Source: Chrysomallon squamiferum (lineage: Eukaryota > Mollusca > Gastropoda > Neomphalida > Peltospiridae). Taken from it: DNA of 64,000 nt. A program made the position numbers and the translations under genes. The stretch spans positions 241,001 through 305,000 of the forward strand of contig CM022674.1 of the NCBI GenBank assembly GCA_012295275.1, given 5' to 3'. Below the pieces are notes generated by a model, which made no database searches, had not been told where the DNA came from, and worked only from the letters and a program-made list of their open reading frames with translations. Positions 11,283 through 22,009 of this stretch are shown piece by piece; the first letter of the stretch is position 1; each line of letters opens with the position of its first letter.

Positions 11283-12767
11283 CTATTTTCTCAAAACTGC
11301 TCTGACTTTAAACGGCTTCGGCGACTGCGTGAAACCAAGAATCGGCTCCATAGACGGCAGAGGACTCCCTTCTGGTTTGATGAATTCAAATTTCTGAATC
11401 ATATTCGAGACGAACAAAAACAATTCCATCCTCGCCAGGGGTTCGCCAATACAATTTCTTGGACCAAACATGAACGGGATGAGTTCTTCTCTGTTGACCA
11501 GGTGTCCATTTTCATCGAGAAAACGTTCCGGTCTGAAATTTTCCGGATCGCCCCAGATTTCTGGATCTGAGAGAACGGAATCGATGACCGGATACACAAC
11601 TGCATTGTGGGGAATTCTGTAACCATTCCAGTAAATGTCATTCTGAACACCACGGTAAAGACTTAAAGGCACAAGATCGCCAAGTCGTAAGGTTTCCAAA
11701 ATAGTTGCTTCGATGTAGGTCAATTCTGTTTTGTCTTGGAGTGTTATCAATCGATCGCATCCAATCTTCTTCTGAATTTCAGAAAAACATTTCTTCTGTA
11801 TTTCAGGATGATGCTGAAAAAACACGAGCAGCCATCGAAGTGTCGTCGCCGTTGTTTCCGTCCCTGCAGCGAAAAGATTCCAAATTGAAAGTCGCAGGTT
11901 TTCTCTGTCAATGCCGGTGTTTATCTCCCCTCGTTTTGCCTTCGCTTTCATTTCTTTTATGTAAGCACTGATGAAATCTGTAATGTTGTTCTCGTCATAC
12001 TGGGCCAGGTGTTTTTCTAGTGACTTATCCGCTAAATCTTGTATCAATAAATCAATGTCTTTTTTTCGACGAAGCAATCCAAACAGATCCCCAGGAAGAT
12101 AATGGAGAAATGGAAACAGAGAAAGAGCAATGGGTAGTGAAGCCGTTTGTTCCATTACTTTAATAAACTGAACAAATTCCGGATCATCAAACTCAAATCG
12201 TCTGCCAAAAACAATGGAACTAATAACGTTAGAAACAGAAGTGCAGATAAGTTGACGAAAATTTGTTGCCTCACCTTTTGTTTTTCTTAACTGTTCAAGA
12301 AAAGCGCTGATTTCTTCTTGAATTTTTCCTTCCAGAATATTTTTTCCCATTCCCAGGTTTTTCAAGGTCGTGAGTGCAAAATGCCTCTGTTCTCTCCAAA
12401 CGTCACCGCTAGAACCTATGATTCCTTTACCATTAGAAAGCAGCTTGACAGTCAAAATGTTTGGCCTGTTTGAGAAAAGATCACCTTTTTTCACGAAAAC
12501 GTCTTTCATATTTTTAAACCCATTGACAGCAATGACCAGCTGAGTTCCGATGTAAACGCTGAAAATGTCGCCGTATTTCTTCCTCAGTTTTCTAAAAGAC
12601 TTCACGGGGTTCGTGCCCACTTGAAGAAGGTTTCCAAGGACAGGCAGGGTAAACCACGGTCCCGGGGGTAGATCTTTTGGTCGGGTAAGAAACAAACGGG
12701 TCGTGAACGTTACTACTAGAAACACAAGAACTACTGACAAATTATCTAGTAAAATTTCAAATATCAT
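11283..12767 (-). CDS. Cytochrome P450, CYP2-type, microsomal (gene C)
   Basis: A complete intronless 494-residue P450 and third member of the cluster. The N-terminal anchor and hinge differ from gene A at essentially one residue in the first 60. The C-terminal 130 residues (PERF 413-416, FMFGPRNCIG 432-441, haem ligand C439) are also almost the same as gene A. The substrate-pocket part (about 105-335) is markedly diverged from both A and B: it has GKGIIGSSG in the B-C region, YGSRFEF becomes FGRRFEF, and the F-G region has LLRRKKDIDLLIQ. This is where CYP2 substrate-recognition sites usually fall, so its substrate range probably differs. The I-helix is AAGTETTATT with AGTETT at 301-306, and ExxR is at 358-361. 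The start is supported by the leader shared with gene A. No disabling change is seen. Confidence 0.95.
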   Translation of the reverse strand: MIFEILLDNLSVVLVFLVVTFTTRLFLTRPKDLPPGPWFTLPVLGNLLQVGTNPVKSFRKLRKKYGDIFSVYIGTQLVIAVNGFKNMKDVFVKKGDLFSNRPNILTVKLLSNGKGIIGSSGDVWREQRHFALTTLKNLGMGKNILEGKIQEEISAFLEQLRKTKGEATNFRQLICTSVSNVISSIVFGRRFEFDDPEFVQFIKVMEQTASLPIALSLFPFLHYLPGDLFGLLRRKKDIDLLIQDLADKSLEKHLAQYDENNITDFISAYIKEMKAKAKRGEINTGIDRENLRLSIWNLFAAGTETTATTLRWLLVFFQHHPEIQKKCFSEIQKKIGCDRLITLQDKTELTYIEATILETLRLGDLVPLSLYRGVQNDIYWNGYRIPHNAVVYPVIDSVLSDPEIWGDPENFRPERFLDENGHLVNREELIPFMFGPRNCIGEPLARMELFLFVSNMIQKFEFIKPEGSPLPSMEPILGFTQSPKPFKVRAVLRK

Positions 12768-12875
12768 TTTCTTTTCTTCTCAAATATATATTTGTGTAGC
12801 AATAATTAAAATTCCCTCTGTTTTCCTTCCTTACTTTGTCTTCCGTTCCGTACTGTGTTGTCTAAAGTAGGCATG

Positions 12876-12883
12876 TTTATATA
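12876..12883 (-). promoter_or_regulatory. TATA box of P450 gene C
   Basis: TATATAAA on the minus strand about 109 bp upstream of the start codon, at the position equivalent to that in gene A. Confidence 0.55.
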
Positions 12884-13408
12884 GTCGCTAGAATCAGCTG
12901 GCTACGTAAACATACTCAACCTTCGTGACCTACTCGCTGTAAACATTCAGTCTTTGCACTGGGACTGTCAACGTTGTAACAGGATAACAAAATATATTCG
13001 TAAACAATACATTTATATGAATGACTAAACACGCACACAGTATATTATACTGGTATCTAAGTACACAAATAATAACAAGCATCATCTATTAAATACATTA
13101 ATAATTCATACATATGATCCAAAAAAAAAAAAAAAAAAAAAAGACAAAAGAACAATATCAAACAAACATTATATGCATTGCATATTGTAATTAGCAATTA
13201 TCAAATAAAATACAAAAAAAAAATAATACATACATATATATATATATATATAACGTAAAATAAAATAAAAATAGGAAAATTGTAACATAAGTATACAGCA
13301 AATATTTCGTTTTATTTCTGTATTAAATGATAAAAAAGAAAGAAATAAAAGAAAAGAACAAAAAAATACTCAGTATGCTAATGATTAAAAAATAACGTGC
13401 TAGGATAA

Positions 13409-13990
13409 AGCTAATATTTGATTGTTTTAGCTACTACGTCTGCTGTTTACGGTTCTGTACTACTGTGTACTACTACTATACCAACGACTGCTATTATTAC
13501 TACTGCACTTCTACTACTAAAGTTAACACTAATATTATTCCTACTATTTCTACTACTGTTTATACTACAATAGTGCCTTTACTGCTGCTACAGATACGAA
13601 TAGTATCACTACTAAGTTATAATATATGCTTCATGTGAAATGATTGTTTTTCTCATTCTCTTTTGGTTTTATTTTATTCATCTACTCTCTGAAATTAGAT
13701 AGTAGGAACTTTGGAGTACGTACTACTACTGCCACTACTACTACTGCCACTACTACTACTGCCACTACTACTACTTACTACTTGTACAACAGCACTATTT
13801 AGACTACGCTACTACTGTTACTACTGCTATCATTACGAATATTACTACTACTACACTGACTAATATTTTACAACTGTTTCATATTATAGAATCGCTTCTC
13901 TCATATTCTTCTTTTGTTCATCTGCTCTTAATACCTTTATTGAACCCTGAATAAACAGAAATCATATACTACTTGTGCTGCTCACAGAAT
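13409..13990. repeat. Triplet-rich flank upstream of gene C
   Basis: Homologous in phrase order to 3256-3860: AATATTTGATTGTT at its left edge, ACT/TAC triplet runs, TTTGGAGTACGTACTACTAC at about 13712, a (TACTACTGCCAC)n tandem at 13720-13770, and TTGAACCC...AACAGAAATCATA at about 13941. It marks the 5' part of the duplicated P450 unit. Confidence 0.65.
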
Positions 13991-14735
13991 TGTGCTACTG
14001 CTCTACGGGGACAGGATCCTCAGACAATGGCCTGCTGACAGCTTATAAACAGACTTCTGAGAATAAATCTTTCTTGATGATGTTCTGCATAGATTTCTAC
14101 GCATCCTCGATTTCGAAAATTTAAGTTTTATTAAACACAAGCATCTTCAGTATTCTTATGAAAAAAGTTTAAAATTTGCCTTACAAAGTCATCTAACTAG
14201 GCTTAGCAGGTGAGCTACTTTTTAAAAACACATATGTTTTCAACAGTTCATTTATTTAACTTTATTTCTGCCAAATGTCATGGAAATCTAATGTTGTGAA
14301 CATGGTGTGTTCGGTTGAGAACCATGTTGACCGCAGTTCTTTGTTATGGCAATGGACGTTGCTGTTTGAGGGAAAGAGGTCACGTCAATCAAAAGCAGCC
14401 CTCTGATTGGTCGAGAGCGTGTGTTTAACTTATTATAAACTACATGAAGTCTTTTGTTTATATTCTAATTCTGTTCTCAGCAATTTTTCAGTTTTTGTTA
14501 TGACTCCTTTGGCTTCAACTAAATGAAAAATAGTACACTTCTTTTTTATACTTTATTAAGGAGATATAGGCATTTGTGTCAGTTTATTTAACTCTTGATC
14601 ACAGTGTGTGGCAATGGACATAATAAAACAACAGGAAAAAAATTGGTACATTTTGCAGCATCTGAAATTGCTATAACTCCTTCAGTTTTCAAGATATTTC
14701 AAAAAAATGTTGTATCTCCTTTTGTTTGTTTCTGA
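13991..14735. other. Unique non-coding stretch absent from the gene A unit
   Basis: No equivalent is seen between 3860 and 3900 in the gene A unit, so this is either an insertion in the gene C unit or a deletion in the other. No open frame, terminal repeat or RNA gene was recognised. Confidence 0.4.
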
Positions 14736-15241
14736 AGGGTGTATCCAGTGAAACAGGCTGTCGTAGAGTTGAACGTACCGAACTTGAACAGACGAAACAG
14801 ACACCATCTTGTGTCTGTGTCCTGTCATGTAATATTGTCGCCAACCTTCTTCAGCCAGAATTAAAAGAACTCAAGTATCCCACAACGTTAAACATGCCGA
14901 GATTTTAGATCACCTGATCAGCTGACCTAGATACAGGACGTTAGCATGTTACATTTAAGACATTGTTTGGAGATTCACGTTTTTATGTTAACTCGTGATC
15001 TATTTTCATATCCAACTGCGCAGTTTGGTATTATTCACATCACGATGACACGGTAGTGAAGTGCTGAATCACGCTGTTTGAGAATGACTTCAGTTTTGTG
15101 TTTTGTTAAAGTCAGTGTTAAAATACAAGTTGCCTCGCACCAAGGCATGAAAGGAATAGCTAAAGTCATTTAGTTTTCACAAGCTCGTAACTATACTGTG
15201 TCCAAAAACCTTATAAAAATTACGTTTATTTACATAATAAT

Positions 15242-15295
<54 letters not shown>

Positions 15296-15642
15296 TGAAC
15301 AGCTTTGTACAACTGAGAGTCGCTAAACAAAAATCCTGCTCTTTTCAGGCGTTTTGGGGTTTTGTTTTTCATTGTTTCGTGTTTTAAAATTTTATTACTT
15401 TTTTTTAACTGTTGTTTTGTTTTTTGTTTTTTAATTTTTTTTTATACTCAACTCGCGTGACATAATACAGACCTCGATTTAAGTATCACGTGATTATGCA
15501 AATGTAGCGCACGATGTTACCACGTGTAGCAAGTGGTTCTTTTGATGCAGAATATTTTTCTTTAAAATATGAGTTTTCAGTTTTATTATAGCTGTTTAGT
15601 AAATCAATGCTATATAAATATGTATATCTCTATCTTTATATA

Positions 15643-15677
<35 letters not shown>

Positions 15678-15780
15678 CAGAAAAAAAAGTCACTCGTAGA
15701 TTCAGAATTATTCATGAACACGCCTACAGATCTCTCTACATTAGTTTTGTACAATCCTCATAAATTTTTAATTCTAATAT
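14736..15780 (+). repeat. Dispersed CYP-flank repeat, copy 3
   Basis: The fullest copy. It has one diverged unit of the 72-bp sequence (about 14800-14880), a block shared with copy 2 (14877-15067), a core shared nearly perfectly with inverted copy 1 (15053-15530), an (AAT)n at 15238-15294, a (TG)n at 15646-15676, and a tail (15690-15780) matching 198-300 in reverse. No protein-coding capacity is recognised. Confidence 0.75.
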
Positions 15781-16215
15781 TGAGATTATGCAAATACAGC
15801 TCACGATATTATCACGTATAGTCGTGTTGTTCTTTTACATATATATATGAGCGTGCATACATCTGTGAAATGTTGAAGAGTACTCATGTATGTATGTATC
15901 AGTGTGTGTCGCTGTGTAGATGTGTATTATGATGCAGTTATGGGATCTGTTTAAAGCAGCTGTACATTTTTCTGTTTTAGCAGAGTGAATACCATTAACA
16001 GCGAGTGCTATAATAAACGTCAGGTTTACGCATATTTATTACATATTAATAATTTATACGACGATAAAAACAGAAAAAATATGTATGTATGTATGTTTGT
16101 CTGTATGCGCGCACACATAATTCTACCTATATATCAGTGAAACAATGACAGGCTACTGACATGTTTTACAACTGCTTTTACTGAGAGAATACCATCTTCT
16201 GTGTGTGTATCTGTG

Positions 16216-17227
16216 TATACCTACCTACACACGTACCTACCTACCTACCTACCTATACATACCTACACACATACCTACCTACCTACCTACCTACCTACAC
16301 ACGTACCTACCTATCTACCTACCTACCTACCTACCTATACATACCTACACACATAACCTACCTACACACCTACACGTACCTACCTACCTATACATACCTA
16401 CACACATACCTACCTACCTACCTACATATACCTACCTACCTACCTTCCTACCTACCTATACATATACCCTACACACATACCTACCTACATATACATACCT
16501 ACACACATACCTACCTACCTACATATACATACCGTCACACATACCTACCTACCTACCTACATATACATACCTACACACATACCTACCTAACTACCTACAT
16601 ATATATACCTACACACATACATACCTACCTACCTACATATACATACCTACACACATACATACGAACATATCTACATATATACCTACCTACCTACCTACAC
16701 ATACATACATACGTACGTACATACCTATATATATATACCTACCTACCTACATATACATACATACATACGTACGTACATACCTACATATATACCTACCTAC
16801 ACACACACACACATACATACATACATACATACATACATACATACACACACATACATACATATATACATACATTCATACACACACACACATACATACACAC
16901 ACATACATATATACACACACATACATACATACATAAATACACACACATACATACATACATACATACATACACACACATACATACATACATACATACACAT
17001 ACATACATACACACACATACATACATACATACATATACATAATACATACATACATACATACATTCATACACACACACATACATACATACATACACACACA
17101 CATATATACACACACACATACATACATACATAAATACACACACACACATACATACATACATACATACATTCATACACACACATACATACATACATACATA
17201 CACATACATACACACACATACATACAT

Positions 17228-17258
<31 letters not shown>

Positions 17259-17412
17259 TACATACATACATATATACATACATACATACACATACATACA
17301 CACACACACATACATACATACATACATACATATATACATACACATACAGACACATACATACATACATACATACATACATACATACATACATACATCCATA
17401 GATACACACACA
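16216..17412 (+). repeat. 1.2-kb tetranucleotide array, (CCTA)n to (CATA)n
   Basis: The left half is built mostly of CTAC/CCTA units broken by CACACATAC. The right half, from about 16800, is CATA with CACA interruptions. Both strands yield long Tyr/Thr/His or Cys/Val/Met frames that are artefacts of the repeat. Confidence 0.95.
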
Positions 17413-17620
17413 GAGATACCAGTAAAACATGGAAAAGACAGGGAGACAACTCGTGGTTTTGCCACTACTTATACTGAAAGATTACGGTTCTCTAGGCCAC
17501 TGACAACGAATGAAATGATAAACGTAAGGTGCTGCAGTATGTACAAACATACTAATTATATGTGAAGTTTATTTTATTACATAACTTTGACAACATCACT
17601 GAAGCTGTGAATTTTTTCAA

Positions 17621-17854
17621 ATGATTTTAGAAATTCTTCTAGAAAATTGTTCAGTGGTGCTAGTAGTTATGACAATGATGCTGGGAACTAGATTATTTTT
17701 TATGCGATCAAGAGATCTACTACCCCCGGGACCGTGGTTGACCCTGCCTGTCCTTGGAAACCTTCTTCAAGTGGGCACGAACCCCGTGAAGTCTTTTAGA
17801 CAACTGAGGAAGAAAAACCCTTCGTTTACCCAGAGATCGGAGACCAATCAGTAA
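17621..17854 (+). pseudogene. Truncated CYP2-type P450 fragment
   Basis: Starting from ATG, 65 residues align with the N-termini of the P450 genes: hydrophobic anchor, LLPPGPW hinge, then LPVLGNLLQVGTNPVKSF and LRKK. The similarity stops abruptly at 17815, where intact genes continue with YGD. Twelve unrelated residues and a stop follow. No GT donor lies at the break, so an ordinary first exon is unlikely, and the rest of the P450 is not found downstream. The anchor (MILEILLENC) and the extra Leu of the hinge tie it to gene B rather than A or C. It is on the opposite strand to the cluster. With no haem loop it cannot be an enzyme; it is a relic of an inverted partial duplication. Confidence 0.85.
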
Positions 17855-18700
17855 CTGTGACTCGTAAAACACTGAGACAAATGCAGAAAATGCCTCATAC
17901 CGAAATTGACGATGTGTTTTTGTTGATTTTTTATTTTTTATTTTTTTTTATACAAAGATTTTATTTTTGAAAAAAACCCCAATATATATATAAATCCCTA
18001 TTCCGATAGCAAAATTAGCCACTGAATTTCGAAATACTCTCTCTTGCCTGGTAAAGACGAGAAAACGAAAATTAAATCATAAAAAGTTATGATTACTGAA
18101 AAAGATGCTAAGCGGACCCCAGACGCTTCGCCCAATTATTGTTCCAAATGTTTTTGCCTTATTTCAAAAAAAGTATAGTTTTTCTACACGTGGTAGCCAC
18201 AAGTTATTATTATCATTTTTTTTTTTTTTTTTTTAAAACACCTGTTTAATGTTCATACCACGTGAAATCCATGTGTTATTTTTCTTTTTGAACAAAGATT
18301 TTGAATTCTGTCCATTGTGCTTGATATTTGGTTTTTCTGTCCGTTTTACTTTATGTTTACGTACCGTCCTGTAATGGAAATCTGTCCGTTTCATATCTGA
18401 CATTTGTATTGTGTTCGTTTGATATTTGGATTATAGGTTTTTAAAAACCGTTGAGGAGAATAAATATTAAATTCATTGCTGTTGTTTGACTGGTGTAAAT
18501 TAACTACAGTGGCTGAGTCAAATAAATGCCGGCAGATTCGTCAGGCTGTTCATTAAATGTTTCTGAATTCCCGCTTAGTCTTGCATTTTGGATTGAAATA
18601 TTGCTTCTTTTTGTTCTGGACACAGATGAGCACGTTAGATATAGAGGATCAGATTTTCTTAGTACTCACTCTGTGCTCGTTCCTAATCTAACCTTGTTCG
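17855..18700. other. Unique AT-rich non-coding sequence
   Basis: No P450 continuation, no recognisable domain, and only short frames. Contains a T-run near 18218-18233. Confidence 0.4.
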
Positions 18701-18707
18701 ACTATTC

Positions 18708-18743
<36 letters not shown>

Positions 18744-19001
18744 ACGGAAATATATATATACGGAGCACAGAGAAATTATAAATCACTGATCAATAAAAAT
18801 TAGAAACAATTCAGCTAATGTCGTTATGATTACGTTGACTGATACAAAAACCTATACTGGCTGAGTCCACAATCGAGCGGTTTAATAATTAACACGTTCC
18901 AACAATGTGTAATGAGTCAGAATAAATACCAATATGCTTTTAGTAATTTCTGAAAAAAGTATCAGTTTTTTAAACATGATAATAATAAGATTAGAAACCG
19001 C

Positions 19002-19003
<2 letters not shown>

Positions 19004-19054
<51 letters not shown>

Positions 19055-19083
19055 TAGTAATAATATAATAATTATTATTATTA
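19004..19083 (+). repeat. (AAT)n/(ATT)n microsatellite
   Basis: AAT units to about 19052, then imperfect ATT units up to the start of the hAT-like end. Confidence 0.85.
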
Positions 19084-19221
19084 CAGGGGTCCTCAACCTA
19101 CATCGTCCTCGACCTGAACCGTTTCGACTTTACGGCGGTAATCCCATAAATAACTTCAAAAATAAATTTCGACTTGAAGCAGCGCGACATAAAATCCAAA
19201 CGTCGCGGGCGACGTAAGTTT
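19084..19221 (+). mobile_element. hAT-like transposon end (non-autonomous or truncated)
   Basis: Starts CAGGGGTCCTCAACCT, which closely resembles the terminal inverted repeat of hAT-superfamily (Charlie/Tip100-like) DNA transposons. The following sequence is unusually CpG-rich (TACGGCGG, GCGCGAC) for this window. No matching inverted end was found nearby and no transposase frame is present, so this is at best one end of a decayed or internally rearranged element. Identification rests on the terminal motif only. Confidence 0.4.
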
Positions 19222-19395
19222 TCGAGCGCGACTGGAGAATGCGTCGTCACGCGACGTTTGTTTGCGAGCGCGACTGGAGAATGCGTCGTAACGCGACGTT
19301 TGTTTGCGAGCGCGACTGGAGAATGCGTCGTAACGCGACGTTTGTTTGCGAGCGCGACTGGAGAATGCGTCGTAACGCGACGTTTGTTTGGGAGA
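19222..19395. repeat. 42-bp CpG-rich minisatellite, four units
   Basis: Units begin GCGACTGGAGAATGCGTCG at 19228, 19270, 19312 and 19354, exactly 42 bp apart. Each has about seven CpGs and an inverted pair CGTCG...CGACG that could form a small hairpin. It is nearly free of mutation between units, so amplification is recent. It is open in several frames because 42 is a multiple of three, but there is no sign of a protein. Confidence 0.9.
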
Positions 19396-19678
19396 GGTAG
19401 CGTCGCTTGGGTCGTAGCACACGCGCTTTGTGCACCGCGTTCTTTGTTGTTGTTGTTTTTTATTACTGTTTCAGTTTAGTCATTCTTGTGTACTATAATA
19501 GTGTTCTAACTTTCATTTTCCTACGTCGTAGCTCTATTTCTTGATATATATTTACACACGACTTTAGGATGTTTCAGGTTAGGTAAGTGAAATAGGCTAT
19601 GTTAATTCCGACTTGCATCGAAAATCGCCTTACTTCAGTTCATAGGAACAGATCTCCGACGTAACTTCTGGAACCCAT

Positions 19679-19684
19679 GTGTTG

Positions 19685-19773
<89 letters not shown>

Positions 19774-19800
19774 GTTGTTGTTATTGTTGTTATTAATGAT
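19679..19800 (+). repeat. (ATT)n microsatellite with GTT ends
   Basis: About 36 triplets, GTT at both edges. It produces poly-Leu and poly-Asn spurious frames. Confidence 0.95.
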
Positions 19801-19819
19801 GATGGTGGTAATGATAATG

Positions 19820-20232
19820 TACGCTGAAGGAAGCGAACCTTGTTTTGGTGTTGGACGTGCAAAGCTTTGTCTGCAGTCTGCTGCTAAGATAAAGAAAGAT
19901 ACCGTCATTTCATCCCTGTTTATAACGACGGATCACGGAATGGGAATTCTGTGGCATGTGTTACAGTTTTTCTGCAGATATAACCGGTTTCATTTTCATT
20001 GCCAAAATTCTTGCATTTCTTAAAGCCGTTGCAGAAATTAAACATTCCTTTGCATCCAAACACATTATTTTCACAGATCACGTTCACGCGAAGCTGAAAT
20101 GTCCCCTTAACTGGGTTGGCGAAACGAAAGTGTGTAATTTTATCTAATGCCTATAAAGATATATTTTTAAGTTGGGTAACTGGCCATGGTGGCAACAGGG
20201 TCTATGAAAAGGAAGATTCCGCAGCCAAATTT
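19820..20232 (+). pseudogene. Decayed RNase H domain of a non-LTR retrotransposon
   Basis: Translated in shifting frames, this stretch shows the landmarks of a type-1 RNase H domain in the right order. They are EGSEPCFGVGRA (cf. the usual DGS...GVG start), then SADITGFIFIAKILAFLKAV (cf. the AEL/AEI helix), then KHIIFTDHVHAK (cf. the FTDS strand), and finally LSWVTGHGGNRVYEKEDSAA (cf. WVPGHxGxxGNExAD). Frame 19956-20147 and frame 20146-20229 differ by one base, so at least one frameshift is present. The conserved Asp/Glu positions are partly lost. I-clade and Jockey-like elements carry such a domain after reverse transcriptase; no RT motif was seen upstream, where a microsatellite begins. It is a short dead fragment. 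Confidence 0.55.
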
Positions 20233-20339
20233 ACTTTATATATATTTTGGAATCGTGCGGTCACGGACAGACTTTATTCTGTCAATCAGTACTGTGAGAG
20301 TGGCAGTCCTCCAGCAGAATTTTTATATATAATGTAATC

Positions 20340-21225
20340 ACTATATTGCTGTATTTACCTTTGGTATGACACCCAGTATCCATTAAGCGATATTTTTGTG
20401 TTAAGGTGTCCTTAAATATTCATTCAGGGAAAGGTTTGTTACCGTATTTAACCGAATAAAGGTCAATTTATTTTATTTCGTTTTGCCTAAATTCAGTATA
20501 AAAGGTTGGGGGCTGTTAACTATATAAGTACATTAAAAGAGCATTTGTACATATACATGTACAAAAGATAATAAATCATGTATATTTCAGTAAGTTAATT
20601 CTATATCATTTTTCATTTGACTTTTGATGAGTAAATAATAAATAACAAAATAGATAAAAATAATAAATACAATCTTCTAAAGTTTGTATATACGAACAGC
20701 CGTCATTTTTGTACCATTGATAAAAACCAGTCATACAAGCTCTTTCTCTGTTTGTTTTCTTTTTTCTTCTTCGTGTTTTTGCCCGTTTCTTTCTCATTCA
20801 GAATGTCGAATATACTTAGGAAATAAGAACATTTGTAACACATATACACTTTAATCTTTATCTTATTACCCTCAAATGATTTTTTTAATCTGTTCCATTC
20901 GCATAAAGCAAATGTTTTCTGACTTAAACTGCTGTATACACGTTTCACAGGTTGAGAAAGAAAACATTTGTCTTATTAATAAAACATAAAGGTGATGTAT
21001 TGCGTAATGCGTATGATGTACGTGTTACGAAAATATATCGAAATATGTTTCGTTGTTTGGTTTAGGTTGAAATATAAATACTGCAAGTGAAGCTCAATGA
21101 TATTACGTCTTCGTAAATGATTTTTCGTCTTTTTCTTTATCAGCAGTTTCTCATTCATCTTCGTCTTCTTGTTGCTTTCTTGTTCCTCTCTCTGTCTGGC
21201 TGGCTGGTTCAGTCTGTGGTTCTTT
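20340..21225. other. Unique AT-rich non-coding sequence
   Basis: Nothing recognisable on either strand; short frames only. Confidence 0.4.
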
Positions 21226-21226
21226 T

Positions 21227-21342
<116 letters not shown>

Positions 21343-21839
21343 GATCTCTGTCGCTCTCATTCTGATTGTCTTTATCTTTCTCTTTCTGTCAGTTTATTCA
21401 ACACACAAAGATTCACGCATAATCACACACAGATATTAAAAAGGGGAAATTACACAGCAACACTAAACATGAACAAAGAAGGCATCATAGCTGCACCCTG
21501 GCTAACACTACTCCTTCCATGTTTATTTGTAACATAATCTTCACGCCATCTTGTTTGGGTGGAGGGTTTTTTATGAAAAAAAAAAAAAAAAAAAAAGGTT
21601 TGTAATTTCTTCTGCCTTGTCTGTTGATATTAACTATCTGTTTCAGATTTTCGTGAAACAGCGGAAACTTTTACACTAGCTGAATAATTGTTCCGCCATA
21701 TTAATCTCCGACATGGTCAAAAGTAACTGGAAGCTGAAGTATTATTTTAACACAGACAGCGTGTTCTGTTCTCAGACATATCCAGTATCCTTCATGTGCA
21801 AATCCTGGTCTTATGTAGATATACACATCACATGTATTA

Positions 21840-21978
21840 TGGTTCATGAAGTAAAATATTCTTATTTTTTCTTTCCTATTTTAAATTTGCAACTGGTTTT
21901 AATTTATAAAAGTTTTGTTATATTAGTTTATGTTTTTGTTAATTTGTTTTCTTTACTTTTTTTAACCTGCAAGAATAA

Positions 21979-22009
<31 letters not shown>

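Noticed and set aside
16203-17465. Several long open frames on both strands rich in Tyr/Thr/His or Cys/Val/Met
   Set aside because: They are the (CCTA)n/(CATA)n array read in frame, with no non-repetitive part and no conserved domain.
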